Positions 1-5,681 of a DNA stretch of 9,626 nt are shown here, piece by piece. The notes beneath the pieces are model-generated. The model was not told where the DNA came from, made no database searches, and saw only the letters and a program-made list of their open reading frames with translations. A program made the translations under genes and the position numbers. The stretch is from Deltaproteobacteria bacterium (GTDB lineage: Bacteria > SAR324 > NAC60-12): NCBI GenBank assembly GCA_002730365.1, contig PBZZ01000132.1, forward strand, positions 1-9,626, read 5' to 3'. Each line of letters begins with the position of its first letter. The stretch's first letter is position 1.

Positions 1-2
1 CA

Positions 3-254
3 GCGCAGCAGAATGATTCCCGAAGACAACCGCGGGATGAAGCGCTGGAATTTCTGCGGGACTTGCTCAGTGATACTGGCTCACCTGTGAAGAAACTCCG
101 GGAAGAAGTCAACGCTGCCGGACTTACCTGGGCTACGATACGGCGTGCTGCTGATGAACTCAAAGTCATCAAGCGCAAGGTGGGTGGGCCCAACCAAAAA
201 TCATATTGGGAGTGGAGTTTGCCAGAAGAACCCGAAGGCTTTTCTGCTCTCTGA
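3..254 (+). CDS. C-terminal tail of a probable plasmid/phage RepA-like AAA ATPase or primase-associated protein (5' end outside window)
   Basis: The frame is open from the first complete codon to a TGA at 252-254, so the gene begins to the left of the window; the TTG at 63 is unlikely to be the true start. The 83 visible residues run DEALEFLRDLLSDTG, then a helix-turn-helix-like stretch (VNAAGLTWATIRRAADELKV), then a basic segment and WEWSLP near the end. From memory of the family, this resembles the C-terminal winged-helix region found after the RecA/AAA helicase domain of RepA-like or primase-linked ATPases on mobile elements, where a 'FLRDLL...A...GIS..T..RAK..LGV' pattern is common. No catalytic motif is visible, so the enzymatic role is inferred only. 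The stop codon overlaps the first copy of a repeat array. It could instead be another small-element DNA-binding protein. The reading frame is secure; the function is moderate. Confidence 0.6.
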   Translation, partial: AQQNDSRRQPRDEALEFLRDLLSDTGSPVKKLREEVNAAGLTWATIRRAADELKVIKRKVGGPNQKSYWEWSLPEEPEGFSAL

Positions 255-321
255 AGGTGCTCACCCGGGTCGAAGGTGCTCACAAATATAAGTGAGCATC
301 TTCGCTTCATTGAGCATCTTC
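253..321. repeat. Four-copy 12-bp repeat array in head-to-head orientation, iteron/operator-like
   Basis: GAAGGTGCTCAC occurs exactly at 253-264 and 272-283, 19 bp apart. The reverse-complement form with one change, GTGAGCATCTTC, is at 292-303, and TTGAGCATCTTC is at 310-321, 18 bp after it. The array is thus a large imperfect inverted repeat around AAATATAA (284-291), which contains a TATAAG -10-like hexamer at 287-292. No matching -35 hexamer is seen. Such arrays occur as iterons of replication origins, as operators of small autoregulators, and as multiple terminal binding sites of IS21-type elements. The sequence alone does not decide between these. The neighbouring replication-type ATPase and RHH-like gene make the first two plausible. 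Confidence 0.75.
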
Positions 322-402
322 ATGATTTCTTTAACGATGGAGGCATTGTCAAAGATTAAGTTTTCGACTGTGCCGGCCATTCGCAAGTTTGGCTACTTTA
401 GA

Positions 403-408
403 TAGGAG
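403..408 (+). promoter_or_regulatory. Ribosome binding site fixing the start of the RHH-like gene
   Basis: TAGGAG lies 7 nt upstream of the ATG at 416. The same frame is open upstream to a TTG at 389, but that codon has no comparable Shine-Dalgarno sequence, so the ATG is preferred. Confidence 0.65.
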
Positions 409-415
409 AATTGCA

Positions 416-610
416 ATGAAGGAGATCAATACGATTTCAGCGGAAGTCTACCGCGAACGAAGAAAGCATTTGAGTTGTATGGTCCATAGTGATCTGATGC
501 AACTGCTGCGGCAGGTGGCGAGGCAACAACGATGGAGTTTGAGTCGGACCACTGACGAGATTCTGCTGCGTGGGTTCCGGGCGACTGGTCACCTACCAGA
601 GGAGGTCTAA
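416..610 (+). CDS. Small ribbon-helix-helix-like protein, probable DNA-binding autoregulator of a mobile element
   Basis: This is a 64-residue protein starting at the ATG that follows TAGGAG. After a basic N-terminus (YRERRKH) it has a strand-like segment (LSCMVHSDL), a first helix (about residues 23-35, MQLLRQVARQQRW), and a turn with SLSRTT opening a second helix that ends in LLRGF. This strand-helix-helix order, with 'SLS' at the second helix, is the usual look of CopG/Arc-type ribbon-helix-helix proteins, which bind short repeated operators as dimers. The fold call is by pattern only. It lies about 95 bp after the repeat array and downstream of the replication-type ATPase tail, which suggests a copy-number, partition or antitoxin-like role, but no partner toxin gene follows before the tRNA. 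It could simply be an unclassified island protein. Confidence 0.55.
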   Translation: MKEINTISAEVYRERRKHLSCMVHSDLMQLLRQVARQQRWSLSRTTDEILLRGFRATGHLPEEV

Positions 611-723
611 AGCCGCAGGGGCAGCAATGCTGGCAGGAAAGGTGTTGGTTCAGCGGACTAGGAAGTACTAACCTGGCTGTTTATTTTCGGAGAAGGTCAG
701 CGAGTGAAATATTGGGGAAGGAT

Positions 724-755
724 TTGGTAGCAGATTACGACTTTTTTGCTACCAA
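724..755. repeat. 9-bp inverted repeat, possible weak terminator in the gene-poor gap before the tRNA
   Basis: TTGGTAGCA (724-732) and its exact reverse complement TGCTACCAA (747-755) enclose a 14-nt spacer. On the plus strand the right arm is followed by TTTGATTTTT, so it may act as a poor intrinsic terminator for transcripts from the small gene ending at 610. On the minus strand no U-rich tract follows, so it is not an evident tRNA terminator. The spacing would also suit a protein-binding site, for example of an integrase. The rest of 611-811 holds no convincing gene: open frames there lack a start with a ribosome binding site. Confidence 0.4.
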
Positions 756-811
756 TTTGATTTTTCGGGATGTCTTGAATTAGTTCTTAGTGGCTAAGTC
801 GCTGATTTTGT

Positions 812-887
812 TGGTGGGCTGACAGGGACTCGAACCCTGGACCACCTGATTAAAAGTCAGATGCTCTACCAACTGAGCTATCAGCCC
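812..887 (-). tRNA. tRNA-Lys (anticodon TTT), CCA encoded
   Basis: The minus strand gives a full 76-nt cloverleaf. The acceptor stem is GGGCTGA (816-822 complement) with TCAGCCC (881-887), followed by discriminator A and an encoded CCA at 812-814. The D-arm contains AGCTCAGTTGGTAGAGC. The anticodon loop is CTTTTAA with TTT at 852-854, on a five-pair stem that has one G-T pair. The T-arm contains GGTTCGAGTCC. All invariant features are present, so the gene looks functional. It reads AAA/AAG lysine codons. Its 3' end points left, toward sequence that looks like an integrated element, and the 3' half of a tRNA gene is a common integrase target. Confidence 0.97.
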
Positions 888-893
888 GCTCAA

Positions 894-910
894 ACTAAAA
901 TAATTTTAGT
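894..910. repeat. 17-bp perfect AT-rich palindrome over the tRNA-Lys promoter -10 region
   Basis: ACTAAAAT (894-901), a single central A (902) and ATTTTAGT (903-910) form a perfect palindrome. The right arm includes the proposed -10 box of the tRNA promoter, read on the minus strand. This may be an operator, or only a by-product of AT richness at a strong promoter. Confidence 0.5.
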
Positions 911-932
911 GTAGAGTGATCTTTCTTGTCAA
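903..932 (-). promoter_or_regulatory. Sigma70-type promoter for tRNA-Lys
   Basis: On the minus strand a perfect TTGACA -35 (complement of 927-932) is separated by 18 bp from TAAAAT (complement of 903-908). The mature tRNA begins 15 nt beyond the -10. The -35 starts only 4 nt after the fliM stop codon, so the tRNA seems to have its own promoter although it lies downstream of fliM on the same strand. Assigned by consensus match only. Confidence 0.65.
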
Positions 933-936
933 GGGG

Positions 937-1944
937 TTACATCACCAACATTTCATCCACTGCTGGTGGCACATAAACCAACTCTTCTACACTGATAGCT
1001 TTATGGCCCTTGTAAGATCCTTGGTAACCTGAGAACTTTTGCACACCGTTGACAAGCAGACCAATGGGGTGCTGAACCTCATGTTCAAGCGTGATCAGGT
1101 CACCCACCTCCAGATTGAGGAAGTTGCGAACTGACATCTGGGTTTCCCCCAATTGGGCTACCAGTTCAACATGGGTCTGGTTCAAGTTTTTCTTAAAACG
1201 ATTGCTCCAAGTGTTGTCTTTTTCGTCTTGTTCGCTCTGGAAGCCCGCATTCAATCGGGTCCGGATGGGTTCAATCATGGAGTATGGAACACAGAGCGTA
1301 ATGGCCATTGGAGCCCGCCCAATTTCCACGTCGAAGGTGACGACGATTACGATTTCGCTGTGAGGAACGATTGCCACGAACTGAGGGTTGGTTTCCGCTC
1401 GGGTGTAGTTGATCTGCACTGGGAATACGGGACGCCATGAACTCTGCAGATCCTCCAGAGCGCTGACCGTGACCCTCTTAATCATTCTTGCTTCGATCTC
1501 GGTGAAATCTCTTCCTTCAGACTTGATCTCCAGTTCTCCATTTCCACCAAAGAACAAATCAATCAAGGTGAAGACCAGACGCGTTTCGAGTACCAGGATC
1601 GCATTGCCCCGTAACGGTGTCATCCGGAAGAGGTTCATGGACGAAGGCACCGGAAGTGTCTTCAAGAATTCCCCGAATTTGATTAGTTCTGTTGAGCGCA
1701 CGCTAATATCGACAACCTTTCGCAGCGCATTTGAGAGGGTCAGTCGAAATAGTCGGACAAAGCGATCATGAATGATTTCCAGGGTCGGCATGCGACCACG
1801 GATGATGCGATCCTGAGCAGTCAGGTCAAAGGGGACGACTTCCTCTGGGTCGTACTCATCCTCTTCATCATCCATGTCCATGTCATCACCGGACACTCCG
1901 CGCAGCAGTGCATCTACCTCATCTTGGTTAAGAACGGCTCCCAT
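937..1944 (-). CDS. fliM: Flagellar motor switch protein FliM
   Basis: FliM forms the middle of the C-ring of the flagellar basal body. It binds phosphorylated CheY and, with FliG and FliN, sets the direction of rotation. The 335-residue length is normal. The N-terminal LNQDEVDALL (residues 5-14) is the conserved CheY-P binding peptide, which supports the chosen ATG although no clear Shine-Dalgarno sequence precedes it. A very acidic linker follows (about 20-36, GDDMDMDDEEDEYDPEE). The CheC-like middle domain begins near 40 and carries FFGGNG at 131-136. A C-terminal SpoA/FliN-like domain spans about 256-325 (VELVAQLGETQMSV and LEVGDLI are visible). fliM is usually followed by fliN and export genes; here it stands alone, with a tRNA gene downstream and a divergent rsmB upstream, 87 bp away. 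Identity is secure. Confidence 0.96.
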   Translation of the reverse strand: MGAVLNQDEVDALLRGVSGDDMDMDDEEDEYDPEEVVPFDLTAQDRIIRGRMPTLEIIHDRFVRLFRLTLSNALRKVVDISVRSTELIKFGEFLKTLPVPSSMNLFRMTPLRGNAILVLETRLVFTLIDLFFGGNGELEIKSEGRDFTEIEARMIKRVTVSALEDLQSSWRPVFPVQINYTRAETNPQFVAIVPHSEIVIVVTFDVEIGRAPMAITLCVPYSMIEPIRTRLNAGFQSEQDEKDNTWSNRFKKNLNQTHVELVAQLGETQMSVRNFLNLEVGDLITLEHEVQHPIGLLVNGVQKFSGYQGSYKGHKAISVEELVYVPPAVDEMLVM

Positions 1945-1957
1945 GGCTTACTTTTAT

Positions 1958-1986
1958 TTGACGTTGAGGGATCTGGGTTCTAAGGT
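1958..1986 (+). promoter_or_regulatory. Candidate promoter for rsmB in the fliM-rsmB divergent gap
   Basis: TTGACG (1958-1963) is followed after 17 bp by TAAGGT (1981-1986), 45 nt before the rsmB ATG. The -35 is near consensus and the -10 is weak. A short inverted repeat, GTTGC-TTA-GCAAC (1985-1997), begins at the end of the -10. I see no convincing sigma28- or sigma54-type promoter for fliM in the same gap. Confidence 0.4.
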
Positions 1987-2031
1987 TGCTTAGCAACGAT
2001 GCAAATAGCGTTCACACCCTGAGATTTCTTC

Positions 2032-3339
2032 ATGAGCCATCCATCAAAAACTAGTCCCTTAACTCCACAATTGCTGGCCTTGCGCAGTTATCTTCAATTC
2101 AAGAAACAAAGAGACTGGCAGTCGATTCGGCAGGCAGAATTCAGCCCAAGTGAAGACAATCGACACCAAACACACTTGTTGCAGGGAGTGTTGCGCCACC
2201 ATCGTTGGCTCCAGGCAGAGGTGCAAGAGCGATGTCGGCTTCCATGGTCCAAACTTCAAGATGTGTTGCAAGGGATCCTGCTGATTGGAGCCTACGAGTT
2301 AATTTTCTTGCGCAGTTCGAAGCAGCACCATGCAATCCATCAAGCTGTTGAATTGGTGCGATTGCATCGTTTGGAAGCTCGAACCGGTCTTGTCAACGCC
2401 GTCCTTCGTCAATTACAACGGGATTTACAATCAGGATTATTGCAGCCATCACTTAGACCGCTTGCCACCCGAACCTCCCATCCGGATTGGATGGTGGAGC
2501 GCTGGAGCAAAAGTTACGGGGTGGAGGCCACAGAGCAAATCTGTGGAGCAAACAACCTATTGCCTAATTTGACTCTGGCTCCAAGCCGAATTAAATATGT
2601 TGATTCGATTCGTCAACAACTTGAAGCCATCGAAATTGATTGGGAAGCGCACCCTGTCTTCCCAGAATTGACCGTACTGCAGAAGAGCAAGGGATTTTGG
2701 AACACCGCGATGGCCAAGGAGGGAACGATCTACGCCCAAGATGCCTCTTCTTATGCCTTCTGCCAATCCATCAGACCATTTCTGGAAGGAACAATTCTGG
2801 ATGTTTGCTCTGCTCCAGGTGGAAAAGGGCTTCAATTGTCTCAGGACTATCCAGATCAATTTCTGCTGAATGATGTCTCAGCCTCTCGCTTAAAGAAAGT
2901 CCGCAAAAATTTGCAGAGACTCAATCTCCCCAGACTCATGATGCAGTCCGATGGGACACAGCTACCTCTTCCAAGTGGATCAATGGATGGTATCCTGCTG
3001 GATGTCCCCTGTTCTTCAACGGGAACCATCCGGAAGAGTCCGGACATCAAGTGGGTGGAAAATCTGAAGAGTTTGTTGCGGCAGACTGAACTTCAAGCGA
3101 AACTTCTCAAAGAAGCAGCACGTGTGGTCAGAAAGGGTGGCTGGATTGCCTGTTCGACCTGCTCGCTGGAATCAGAAGAAACCCAGTTGCCTTTGCAATT
3201 ATCCGAAGAACTTGGACTACAGACAATTTCATGGGGAGTACTACCTAAAGGGATTCAAGAAGCACAAAAAGGTTTTTGGCAATTGCTCCCTTCAAGGCAT
3301 TGGATGGGCTTTTCTGCAGCGATTTTAAAGAAATTCTAA
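2032..3339 (+). CDS. rsmB: 16S rRNA (cytosine-C5) methyltransferase RsmB
   Basis: RsmB (Sun/Fmu) transfers a methyl group from S-adenosylmethionine to C5 of C967 (E. coli numbering) of 16S rRNA in the small subunit. The 435 residues have the full two-part layout. An N-terminal NusB-like RNA-binding domain (about 10-140) contains LQGVLRHHRWL and LVNAVLRQLQRD. The Rossmann-fold catalytic domain follows, with the SAM-binding motif DVCSAPGGKG at 257-266, motif IV DVPCSSTG with Cys327, and motif VI STCSLESEE with Cys377. By family analogy Cys377 is the nucleophile and Cys327 helps release the product. The ATG at 2032 gives a normal N-terminus, but its ribosome binding site is weak. It diverges from fliM; the next plus-strand gene starts 133 bp beyond its stop. 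Identity is secure. Confidence 0.95.
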   Translation: MSHPSKTSPLTPQLLALRSYLQFKKQRDWQSIRQAEFSPSEDNRHQTHLLQGVLRHHRWLQAEVQERCRLPWSKLQDVLQGILLIGAYELIFLRSSKQHHAIHQAVELVRLHRLEARTGLVNAVLRQLQRDLQSGLLQPSLRPLATRTSHPDWMVERWSKSYGVEATEQICGANNLLPNLTLAPSRIKYVDSIRQQLEAIEIDWEAHPVFPELTVLQKSKGFWNTAMAKEGTIYAQDASSYAFCQSIRPFLEGTILDVCSAPGGKGLQLSQDYPDQFLLNDVSASRLKKVRKNLQRLNLPRLMMQSDGTQLPLPSGSMDGILLDVPCSSTGTIRKSPDIKWVENLKSLLRQTELQAKLLKEAARVVRKGGWIACSTCSLESEETQLPLQLSEELGLQTISWGVLPKGIQEAQKGFWQLLPSRHWMGFSAAILKKF

Positions 3340-3376
3340 ATTTTGTGTTGCATCCCCACAAAAAGATGGTAGAAAT

Positions 3377-3406
3377 TTGAGCCCTTTTACACGACTGGCC
3401 TAAAAT
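3377..3406 (+). promoter_or_regulatory. Candidate promoter for dksA-fliR
   Basis: TTGAGC (3377-3382), an 18-bp spacer and TAAAAT (3401-3406) resemble a sigma70-type promoter with the same spacing and -10 as the proposed tRNA-Lys promoter. It would give a leader of about 60 nt, which includes a weak AT-rich hairpin (AATTAAA 3431-3437, TTTAATT 3442-3448) just before the AAAGGAG ribosome binding site at 3457-3463. Confidence 0.4.
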
Positions 3407-3472
3407 CTGAAGGTCAATGTGCTCCCTCTAAATTAAACTCATTTAATTGCATTTCTAAAGGAGAACACGGAA

Positions 3473-3931
3473 ATGAGAACGGACGAGCAGGACTTGGATA
3501 CCCCTGACGAAATTGATAGCGAAGAAGCAATGGCTGCTGAGGAGATGCAGGAAATCCGGGCAATGCTGTTGAGCCAAATGGAGGAAATTGAAGAGCGGCT
3601 TAACGCTACACACGAAGAGACAGAGTTTGAGGTAGGAGATGAGGTGGATCACTCCGTCATCTCCCAGGAGCAAACCCTCAACAGCTTGATTGAGAGCAGA
3701 GAAATTGAGCGCCTACAACAGATCAAAGATGCACTGCAGAGGATGGACAGCGGGGAGTATGGTTGGTGCGAAGAAACAGGACAGTGGATTGGCAAGAAGC
3801 GTCTAATGGCCCTTCCATTCACCCGACTCAGCCTGGAAGCTCAAATGGAACAGGAACGACGTGCGAATCGCAATCGCGGAGTCGGCGGATTTAGTGAAGA
3901 CACCAACTACGCTGGGAACTACCGAGACTAA
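3473..3931 (+). CDS. dksA: DksA/TraR-family RNA polymerase cofactor with an incomplete zinc finger
   Basis: DksA binds in the secondary channel of RNA polymerase and, with ppGpp, adjusts transcription of rRNA, biosynthesis and often flagellar genes. The protein has 152 residues, usual for DksA. A long acidic coiled coil (about 17-92) carries the tip motif as D56-E-V-D59-H-S61, keeping both functional aspartates of DxxDxA with Ser for the final Ala. The globular part has YGWCEETGQWIG and LMALPFTRLSLEAQ. Of the four zinc-ligand positions (99, 102, 120, 123) only Cys99 remains; the others are Thr, Ser and Ala. This resembles the zinc-independent 'CEETG...LSLEAQ' variants known from alphaproteobacteria and, in part, Pseudomonas DksA2. 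Start codon and ribosome binding site are clear. fliR begins 20 bp after the stop, so the two are probably co-transcribed. A paralogue with a full zinc finger may exist elsewhere. Confidence 0.9.
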   Translation: MRTDEQDLDTPDEIDSEEAMAAEEMQEIRAMLLSQMEEIEERLNATHEETEFEVGDEVDHSVISQEQTLNSLIESREIERLQQIKDALQRMDSGEYGWCEETGQWIGKKRLMALPFTRLSLEAQMEQERRANRNRGVGGFSEDTNYAGNYRD

Positions 3932-3951
3932 ATTAAAATTCAGGCGCCAGC

Positions 3952-4737
3952 ATGGCAAATCTGCTAAGCTATGACGCTTCGCAACTTCTAGTTTTTCTGC
4001 TTGTGTTGATTAGGGTTGGTGGAGTAACGATGACTGCACCAATTTTCGGCAGTTCCAATATCCCCGCCCAGATCAAAATTGTAGTTATTCTTGTTTTCTC
4101 CTTGATTCTAAATCCCTTTCTGCCCGCCCCCACTGTTTTACCAGAGCAAATTCATCATTTTTTGATGTTGGTTTTCAGCGAGTTATTGATTGGAGTGACC
4201 CTTGGCCTGATCGGTAAACTCCTCTTTGCCGCAGTTGAGTTCGCCGGAGCCATGACCGGATTCCAGATGGGTTTGAGTATAGCAAACGTATTCGATCCTG
4301 CTTCGATGCAGCAGATTTCGCTGCTCTCTCGGCTGGAGACCCTAATCGCATCACTGGTGTTCCTGAGCCTGGACGGTCCTGCATTGGTCGTGCAGGCAAT
4401 GGTGAGAAGCTACCAGTTGATTCCTGTAGGGCAGGCGAGCATGGGGGATGACTTGGCGAGCATGATGATTCAGCTAAGTTCTGGGATCTTTTCCATTGGT
4501 TTTCAGTTAGGGGCTCCACTCATCATAGCACTCCTGATCACCAACTTGATTTTGGGTTTGCTTTCACGCTCCGTTCCTCAGATTCAGATCTTCGTCGTGG
4601 GGTTCCCCCTGACATTAATGATGGGGTTCATCTTCCTACTCTTAGGAATGCCTTTCATGATTCAGGCGATCCGAATGATGTTTGGACTTTACGATGATCA
4701 AATGTTGGATGCTATCCAGTTGTTGAGCTTACCGTAA
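3952..4737 (+). CDS. fliR: Flagellar type III export gate protein FliR
   Basis: FliR is an inner-membrane part of the flagellar export gate and forms a spiral with FliP and FliQ at the centre of the basal body. The 261 residues match the usual length. The chain is strongly hydrophobic, with likely membrane segments near 9-32, 41-57, 68-92, 127-150, 174-203 and 210-240. Family stretches are visible: APIFGSSNIPAQIK (29-42), the conserved loop GFQMGLSIANVFDP (103-116), and a late VPQIQIFVVGFPL (208-220). There is no fusion to FlhB, which is found in some lineages. It lies 20 bp after dksA and lacks an obvious ribosome binding site, so translation may depend on dksA. fliP, fliQ and flhB are not beside it. 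The stop is 2 bp from the stop of the converging ppx/gppA-like gene, leaving no room for a separate terminator. Confidence 0.95.
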   Translation: MANLLSYDASQLLVFLLVLIRVGGVTMTAPIFGSSNIPAQIKIVVILVFSLILNPFLPAPTVLPEQIHHFLMLVFSELLIGVTLGLIGKLLFAAVEFAGAMTGFQMGLSIANVFDPASMQQISLLSRLETLIASLVFLSLDGPALVVQAMVRSYQLIPVGQASMGDDLASMMIQLSSGIFSIGFQLGAPLIIALLITNLILGLLSRSVPQIQIFVVGFPLTLMMGFIFLLLGMPFMIQAIRMMFGLYDDQMLDAIQLLSLP

Positions 4738-4739
4738 TT

Positions 4740-5645
4740 TCAACTATCTACCTCCACTCTGGGCAGATTGATTTGAAGCACAGGCACTTCCTTACCCAAA
4801 CTCAAGCGACACTCCTCATCACGAAGCTCCTCTGCCAAATTCAATAACAATCCTTCTTTCAGACCGATACGGGGAATAACTACTTGTTCTGGTTTCCACA
4901 TCTCAATCAGTCTGGAGAAGATCGTGGCTGATCTGGTCTTTGCCTTTCTCAGAGGCAAGAACTGATATTCAAAAATACTTCGTCCCTGCTCATGAGCCCC
5001 CAATATCCCTTCAGAGACGAGCTTCTCACCCCATTCCCTAGCGCTTCCTCCTGATACTACTAACCGACGATGGTTCAGACTTACTTTTGTAAAGGCTTCT
5101 GTAAGGGCCTCAAGACTGGATAAATCCATTCTTTTACCAGCACGTAAAACACCGAGTGGCAAGCTATCCTGCCACAGCAGTTGCGCATCTTGTTCTAAAG
5201 ACAATTCCAAGCTTCCCCCACCCAAATCAGCATGCAAGGTTGTCCCAGACAATTCAGGCCATTGTCTTCGGAAGAGATGATGAATCAATTCTGCTTCTTC
5301 CAAGCCAGTCAAAACCTGAATCTGAAAACCTTGTTTAGCTAATTCTTGGTGGGCTTCATCTCGGTTTTTGGCTTCTCGGAAAGCACTTGTCGCAGAAATA
5401 GACCACGGAGTATCTTGTGGAAGTGCAATTTGTAAAGATTGAAGGAGTTGCTGTAGAGCAAGAATTTGTGCTGGGGGAATGGATTGGTTTCGGAAAACCG
5501 ATGCGCCTAGGCTTAGAAAAGCTCGCCATCGCTGCTGAATTTGAATATGTCCCTCGCAATTGAAATTGCCAAGAACCATCCGAACGGCTTTGCTACCAAT
5601 TTCGACCGCTGCTAATTGCTGAACTGGAAAAGATGGGCTCAACAT
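4740..5645 (-). CDS. Ppx/GppA-family phosphatase-like protein with a degenerate first phosphate-binding motif
   Basis: Ppx/GppA enzymes use an actin-like ATPase fold to hydrolyse polyphosphate or pppGpp. The 301 residues cover the two core domains only, without the extra C-terminal HD-like domains of long Ppx. Visible motifs are ATSAFREAKN (85-94), TGLEEAELIHH (113-123), with the usual catalytic Glu pair, the phosphate-2 motif DLGGGSLEL (140-148), SLPLGVLRAGK (161-171), VVSGGSARE (196-204) and GLKEGLL (261-267). The phosphate-1 motif, normally (V)D(I/L)GSNS, reads V-E15-I-G-S-K19-A: Asp is replaced by Glu and Asn by Lys. This may weaken catalysis or alter the substrate, so I give no ppx or gppA symbol. 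It is the last gene of the pepN operon, 36 bp after the HIT gene. The ribosome binding site is poor. Family assignment is firm; activity is uncertain. Confidence 0.85.
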   Translation of the reverse strand: MLSPSFPVQQLAAVEIGSKAVRMVLGNFNCEGHIQIQQRWRAFLSLGASVFRNQSIPPAQILALQQLLQSLQIALPQDTPWSISATSAFREAKNRDEAHQELAKQGFQIQVLTGLEEAELIHHLFRRQWPELSGTTLHADLGGGSLELSLEQDAQLLWQDSLPLGVLRAGKRMDLSSLEALTEAFTKVSLNHRRLVVSGGSAREWGEKLVSEGILGAHEQGRSIFEYQFLPLRKAKTRSATIFSRLIEMWKPEQVVIPRIGLKEGLLLNLAEELRDEECRLSLGKEVPVLQINLPRVEVDS

Positions 5646-5681
5646 TTAGCGTCGTTCTCTAAAAGCAGTGAATTCATTCGT

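Noticed and set aside
253..321. Repeat array as a CRISPR
   Set aside because: Units are only 12 bp, in both orientations, with spacers of 6-8 bp and just four copies; no cas genes.
337..405. 22-codon ATG frame (337-405) ending just at the RBS of the RHH-like gene, possible leader peptide
   Set aside because: No ribosome binding site, no regulatory residue run and no attenuator-like hairpins; the overlap with the RBS is suggestive but not enough.
253..405. Intact IS21-type insertion sequence
   Set aside because: No transposase (istA) or istB coding sequence is present; at most terminal remnants.
556..783. Open frame without ATG across the gap between the RHH-like gene and the tRNA
   Set aside because: Only rare starts such as TTG at 712 without a ribosome binding site, and the composition is not protein-like; likely chance.
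1409..1771. 120-codon plus-strand frame inside fliM
   Set aside because: Antisense to a firmly identified gene, low-complexity Ser/Arg translation, no ribosome binding site.
3341..3363. TTTTGTG/CACAAAA hairpin right after rsmB as an intrinsic terminator
   Set aside because: The 7-bp stem is AT-rich with a 9-nt loop, and no T-run follows on either strand.
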